NCBI GenBank assembly: GCA_031266805.1
Contig: JAISAH010000080.1
Location: 1-62,752, forward strand
Reading direction: 5' to 3'
Length of the DNA stretch: 62,752 nt
Source of the DNA: Gracilibacteraceae bacterium
Lineage (GTDB): Bacteria; Bacillota; Desulfitobacteriia; Desulfitobacteriales; Syntrophobotulaceae
A program made the position numbers and the translations under genes. The notes under the pieces are model-generated. The model was not told where the DNA came from, made no database searches, and worked only from the letters and a program-made list of their open reading frames with translations. Shown here in pieces: positions 62,751-62,752 of this stretch. Every line of letters begins with the position of its first letter. Within the stretch, counting starts at the first letter, position 1.

Positions 62751-62752
62751 TT

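Noticed and set aside
1-62752. tRNA or rRNA genes
   Set aside because: No cloverleaf or TTCRANNC-type T-loop context and no rRNA-like stretch was recognised by eye; a tRNAscan run would settle it.

Overview
The window looks like a chromosomal segment of a GC-rich Bacillota (Firmicutes), most likely of clostridial type. Supporting signs are cell-wall-binding type 2 (CWB2) surface proteins, the recA-recX / rny-ymdB-PHP-murJ neighbourhood, an exact Bacillus-type LexA box at recA, BlaI- and BspA-type proteins, and lipoprotein signals. The calls rest on reading motifs by eye; no database search was run.

Layout. (1) 1-3.7 kb is a repeat-rich junction. It holds the 3' end of a repetitive surface protein, a HEPN/MNT module whose HEPN gene has lost its middle, and an intact PIN toxin with a small partner. 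It also holds two kinds of segmental duplication, one carrying the last codons of phnL. (2) 3.7-13 kb, minus strand, is a phosphonate transport and C-P lyase operon reading phnD-C-E-E-G-H-I-J-K-M-L. A DUF1697 gene follows at 13.3-13.9 kb. (3) 14.1-30.8 kb holds three very large exported proteins with CWB2 anchors. One carries a Tp47-like region. One carries FIVAR, GLUG and propeller repeats. One carries an N-terminal FMN-binding domain with the DAVSGAT flavinylation motif, and its anchor is interrupted by an amber codon. (4) 30.9-33.8 kb has an AraC-type regulator, a damaged VapC-type pair, a lipoprotein hydrolase and an orphan BlaI-type repressor with its own operator. (5) 33.8-41.1 kb, minus strand, is core genome: murJ, a PHP phosphoesterase, ymdB, rny, a promoter-to-terminator structured RNA (6S-like candidate), recX, recA and cinA-C. 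(6) 41.1-47.9 kb is an AT-richer island with radC and a type III restriction-modification pair coupled to an AlbA/AAA_4 ATPase. (7) 48-57.7 kb has a nitroreductase, a two-component system divergent from a giant BspA-like leucine-rich-repeat protein, an orphan FliD-like protein and a CoA-disulfide reductase/rhodanese. (8) 57.9-62.7 kb has a gutted Bro-N/Fic gene, a REP-associated tyrosine transposase (RAYT), an OpuC-type ABC transporter, a 157-bp MITE-like element and a decayed AAA_4 gene.

Themes. Several short palindromic repeat families are scattered between genes. One of them lies twice inside the reading frame of the RAYT transposase, and an intergenic copy shares RAYT coding sequence as well. 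Four accessory genes (HEPN, VapC, Bro-N/Fic, AAA_4) keep recognisable ends but have lost their middles. The most promising leads are the flavinylated CWB2 surface protein locus, the RAYT/repeat relationship, the recX-rny non-coding RNA, and the radC/type III R-M/AAA_4 island.
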